A stretch of DNA of 64,000 nucleotides from Anaerolineae bacterium (GTDB lineage: Bacteria; Chloroflexota; Anaerolineae; Promineifilales; Promineifilaceae), in the NCBI GenBank assembly GCA_023384355.1, contig JAHDWL010000010.1, positions 22,775-86,774 on the forward strand, read 5' to 3'. The stretch's first letter is position 1. Each line of letters begins with the position of its first letter. Made by a program: the position numbers and the translations under genes. The notes under the pieces were generated by a model that was not told the DNA's origin, made no database searches, and saw nothing but the letters and a program-made list of their open reading frames with translations. Of the stretch, positions 61,948 to 64,000 are shown one piece after another.

Positions 61948-63618
61948 CTAAATCTCCGGGAACAGGTCGAAGTACTCGTCGTCTTCGTTCTTGCCGCCGT
62001 GACCCTTGCCGACGGATTTCTCGCTGGTGACGAACTCGATCGACTTGATCCACTTGACCATTTTGTAGCCCAACTGATTCTCGACGCGCAGGCGCAACGG
62101 CGCGCCATAGACGGGCGGAAGCGGCGCGTCGTTCATCTCGTAGGCCAGCAGGCTCTGGGGGTGCATGGCGTTCTCCAGCGACTGTGTGTCGTAGTAGTCG
62201 CCGCCGTACAACCCCTCGCCGAAAGAGTAGAAGACGCATACCTTCGCCTCCGGTCGGGGCTGCGCCAGTTCGATCAGCTTCGCCAGTGACAGCCCACCCC
62301 ACTGGGCGACGCCCGACCAGCCCTGGATGCAATGGTGCATCGTGATCTGGGATTGTGGGCCGAGAGCTTTCATCTCTTCCAGAGACAGTTCCAGCGGGTT
62401 GTCGACCAACCCAAAGACCTTAAGGCGAAAATCCCTGAAGTCGTTGGCCGCGAGCGCTTGCCACTCATCCGTGGTCGGCGGCTTGCCGTTGGGCCAGAAA
62501 TAGGGCGAGATGTCAGCCTCGGAATATTGCGCGCGCGGGACGATGTGGCGAAAGAAGAGAAACCTCATGACCGAATGAATTCGCCGTACGAGATACTGCA
62601 AGGAGCGGGGATGCCGCCAGGAAAACCAGTAGGCCACAAAGCAGGCGGCCACGACGAAGCCGATGCCGGCCAGACCGATGAGCAACCCGGTCAGACTGCC
62701 GTCGTCGTTACCCAGCACGATGTAGTTCATGTTTCGGGCAAACCCGGTCATCACGACGAGCGTCACGTGGACGACGAAGAACCCGGTGTAGCCCAGCAGC
62801 AACAGAAAGTGGATGGAACGGGCCGCCTGCCGGCCGCCGAACAACTTGGGATACCAGCGGAAGCGATTGGCGATGGCCGGGGACATGGCCAACCCCGTCA
62901 ACATCGACAGCGGGGCCATGACGAACACGACGGTGAAGTAGGCCAGCTGCTGCATGGCGTTGTAGGCGTAGTAGGGGTCCGGCTCAAACGGCATGTGGAA
63001 GGTGGCGTAGTGGACGAAAAGCGCCCACGCTTCGGGAATGATCCGCCACGAGTTCGGAACCAGCCTCATCCAGTAGTCTGTGCTGAGAAGCAGGAGAACA
63101 AACACCAGCCCGTTTAACAGCCAAAACAAGGCGCTCAGTAAATGCCAGTGGCGGGCCGTGCCAATCGTGTGCCGGAAGCCGGGCAAGCCCAGCCAGGGCG
63201 AGATGTAGCGGGCGTCGTCCTTGGCGGTCCAGATGTGATCCATCGGAGCCTCGACCGGGGTGAACCGCATCCACTCCGTGCCCGGGGTGCAGTCGCTGTT
63301 CCAGTACAGTCGCGGGTGGTCCATCAGGATCGACAGCCCGCTGCGGGCCAGCAGGACGATGAACAGGAAGTTGACGAAGTGGGCCAGGCGAAGCCAGCCC
63401 GGAAAGCCGGCGGGCGCGGTCAGATCAGCGGCCGTGGGGTAACTCTGGGGCACGGCGGGCAGGCCGGCGATCAGGTACTGTGCCCAGGCCGCGACCACGG
63501 GGAGAACGATCAGCATCGCGAGAGCAATGAGGAAATTCCGGCGGATCCAGACTATGAAGCGGCGATCAGGGGGGTAGTGGACGGCGTTCTGTTTCGGGTT
63601 GGTGACTGTAACATCCAT
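61948..63618 (-). CDS. Membrane cytochrome b561-like domain fused to a sulfite-oxidase-type molybdopterin domain
   Basis: A 556-residue protein. I start at ATG 63618; the longer frame has no support. Residues ~1-360 hold about six membrane helices with candidate haem histidines (LAHFVNFLFIVLLARSG, RHWHLLSALFWLLNG, HYATFHMPFEP, RSIHFLLLLGYTGFFVVHVTL), as in cytochrome b561/Ni-hydrogenase subunits. Residues ~375-545 form a sulfite-oxidase-like fold (FRLKVFGLVDNPLELSLEEM) with the Mo-ligand Cys in MHHCIQGWSGVAQWGG (~430) and RLRVENQLGYKMVKWIKSIEF. Electrons probably pass between quinone and a Mo site, similar to YedYZ but in one chain and reversed order. Confidence 0.85.
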   Translation of the reverse strand: MDVTVTNPKQNAVHYPPDRRFIVWIRRNFLIALAMLIVLPVVAAWAQYLIAGLPAVPQSYPTAADLTAPAGFPGWLRLAHFVNFLFIVLLARSGLSILMDHPRLYWNSDCTPGTEWMRFTPVEAPMDHIWTAKDDARYISPWLGLPGFRHTIGTARHWHLLSALFWLLNGLVFVLLLLSTDYWMRLVPNSWRIIPEAWALFVHYATFHMPFEPDPYYAYNAMQQLAYFTVVFVMAPLSMLTGLAMSPAIANRFRWYPKLFGGRQAARSIHFLLLLGYTGFFVVHVTLVVMTGFARNMNYIVLGNDDGSLTGLLIGLAGIGFVVAACFVAYWFSWRHPRSLQYLVRRIHSVMRFLFFRHIVPRAQYSEADISPYFWPNGKPPTTDEWQALAANDFRDFRLKVFGLVDNPLELSLEEMKALGPQSQITMHHCIQGWSGVAQWGGLSLAKLIELAQPRPEAKVCVFYSFGEGLYGGDYYDTQSLENAMHPQSLLAYEMNDAPLPPVYGAPLRLRVENQLGYKMVKWIKSIEFVTSEKSVGKGHGGKNEDDEYFDLFPEI

Positions 63619-63748
63619 AATATCTTCTCGCTTACACCGAATATGCCACCCTCGCCCGGCGTCGATAGTATATCTGTTTGAGCTGGATAACAAAGTTTAC
63701 CAAAGAGACTTTATGGACAAGTGACACCGCATATAGTATCATATTCAG

Positions 63749-63991
63749 GTGACCAAGCGTCAAAAGCGACTAGAACGTATTCGCAACAATCCCAAAACTG
63801 TCCGGTTTGAGGATTTGGATGGCTTGCTAATCGATTTTGGTTTCAAACGGCGGCAGCCACGAAGTGGTTCAAGTCACTATATTTACGTGCGTGATGGGCT
63901 ACGCTTGACGATCCCTATGAATCGGCCGTATTTGCGGGAAGTTTATATCAAGAACGTTTTAAAAATGCTGGACGAGATCGAAAATGAGTGA
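63749..63991 (+). CDS. hicA: HicA family toxin (mRNA interferase)
   Basis: An 80-residue protein from GTG 63749. The double-stranded-RNA-binding-like fold is recognisable: RFEDLDGLLIDFGFKRRQPRSGSSHYIYVRDGLRLTIPMNRPYLREVYIKNVLKML, with the catalytic His in GSSHY. It is longer at the N-terminus than typical HicA (~60 residues). Its stop overlaps the next start by 8 bp, the toxin-first order normal for hicAB. Confidence 0.85.
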   Translation: MTKRQKRLERIRNNPKTVRFEDLDGLLIDFGFKRRQPRSGSSHYIYVRDGLRLTIPMNRPYLREVYIKNVLKMLDEIENE

Positions 63992-64000
63992 GAAATCCGC
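63984..64000 (+). CDS. Start of a downstream gene, probably the HicB antitoxin (cut by window edge)
   Basis: ATG 63984 opens MSEKS before the edge and overlaps hicA by 8 bp. Identity is inferred from hicAB order only. Confidence 0.35.

Noticed and set aside
1..64000. CRISPR array, prophage, integron or insertion sequence
   Set aside because: No regularly spaced repeats, integrase, transposase or phage structural gene was recognised anywhere in the window; repeats seen are single hairpins or short runs.

Overview
The window is GC-rich chromosomal DNA with tightly packed, mostly orthodox genes. It most resembles a member of Chloroflexota, class Anaerolineae. This is inferred from gene content only: many secreted proteins with Thr/Pro-rich (TPTP-type) linkers, a kinase-FGE fusion, a degenerate NUDIX/Rmt pair, a YegD-like Hsp70, and numerous short palindromic intergenic repeats. 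No rRNA operon, phage, insertion sequence or CRISPR array was seen.

Layout. 1-4.8 kb is the end of a surface polysaccharide locus (GT2 tail, sulfotransferase, WecE-type aminotransferase, Wzx-type flippase, methyltransferase). 4.8-12.2 kb holds exported or membrane proteins of mostly unknown role, a CPBP protease and tRNA-Pro. 12.3-16.2 kb holds clpP and tig (trigger factor) downstream of tRNA-Leu, then an 8-oxoguanine deaminase-type amidohydrolase. 16.2-23 kb holds two very large secreted beta-helix paralogues. 23.3-25 kb holds a degenerate tandem NUDIX protein next to a 16S rRNA m7G1405-type methyltransferase homologue. 25-29.1 kb is a PadR-controlled MacB/LolD-type ABC exporter. 30.7-37.9 kb is a six-gene minus-strand operon: a second m7G1405-type methyltransferase, rsmE, NUDIX, aroE, a YtcJ-like amidohydrolase and an Hsp70-like protein with a gyrase-A-like tail.

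38-45 kb holds two cell-wall enzymes, thiD with a PIN/Phd toxin-antitoxin module wedged against its 5' end, a beta-propeller lipoprotein and icd. 45.3-51.4 kb holds a metallopeptidase lipoprotein, a DUF151 nuclease, then dnaB, a DnaD-domain gene and a double-AAA+ DnaC-like loader. 51.4-54.9 kb is an iron locus: a membrane-tethered DtxR-FeoA regulator followed by FeoB split into GTPase and permease genes. 55-58.9 kb is a NACHT membrane NTPase followed by a pseudokinase-FGE membrane protein. 59-64 kb holds a secreted metzincin-like protease, a ycaQ remnant, a PPOX protein, a cytochrome b/sulfite-oxidase fusion and the start of a HicA/HicB module.

The most promising items for new biology are: the NACHT plus pseudokinase-FGE pair; the Hsp70-gyrase-CTD fusion; the double-AAA+ helicase loader beside dnaB; the two chromosomal aminoglycoside-resistance-type 16S methyltransferases; and the toxin-antitoxin insertion that appears to have rebuilt the start of thiD. 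All functions are from reading protein motifs by eye; no database search was run.
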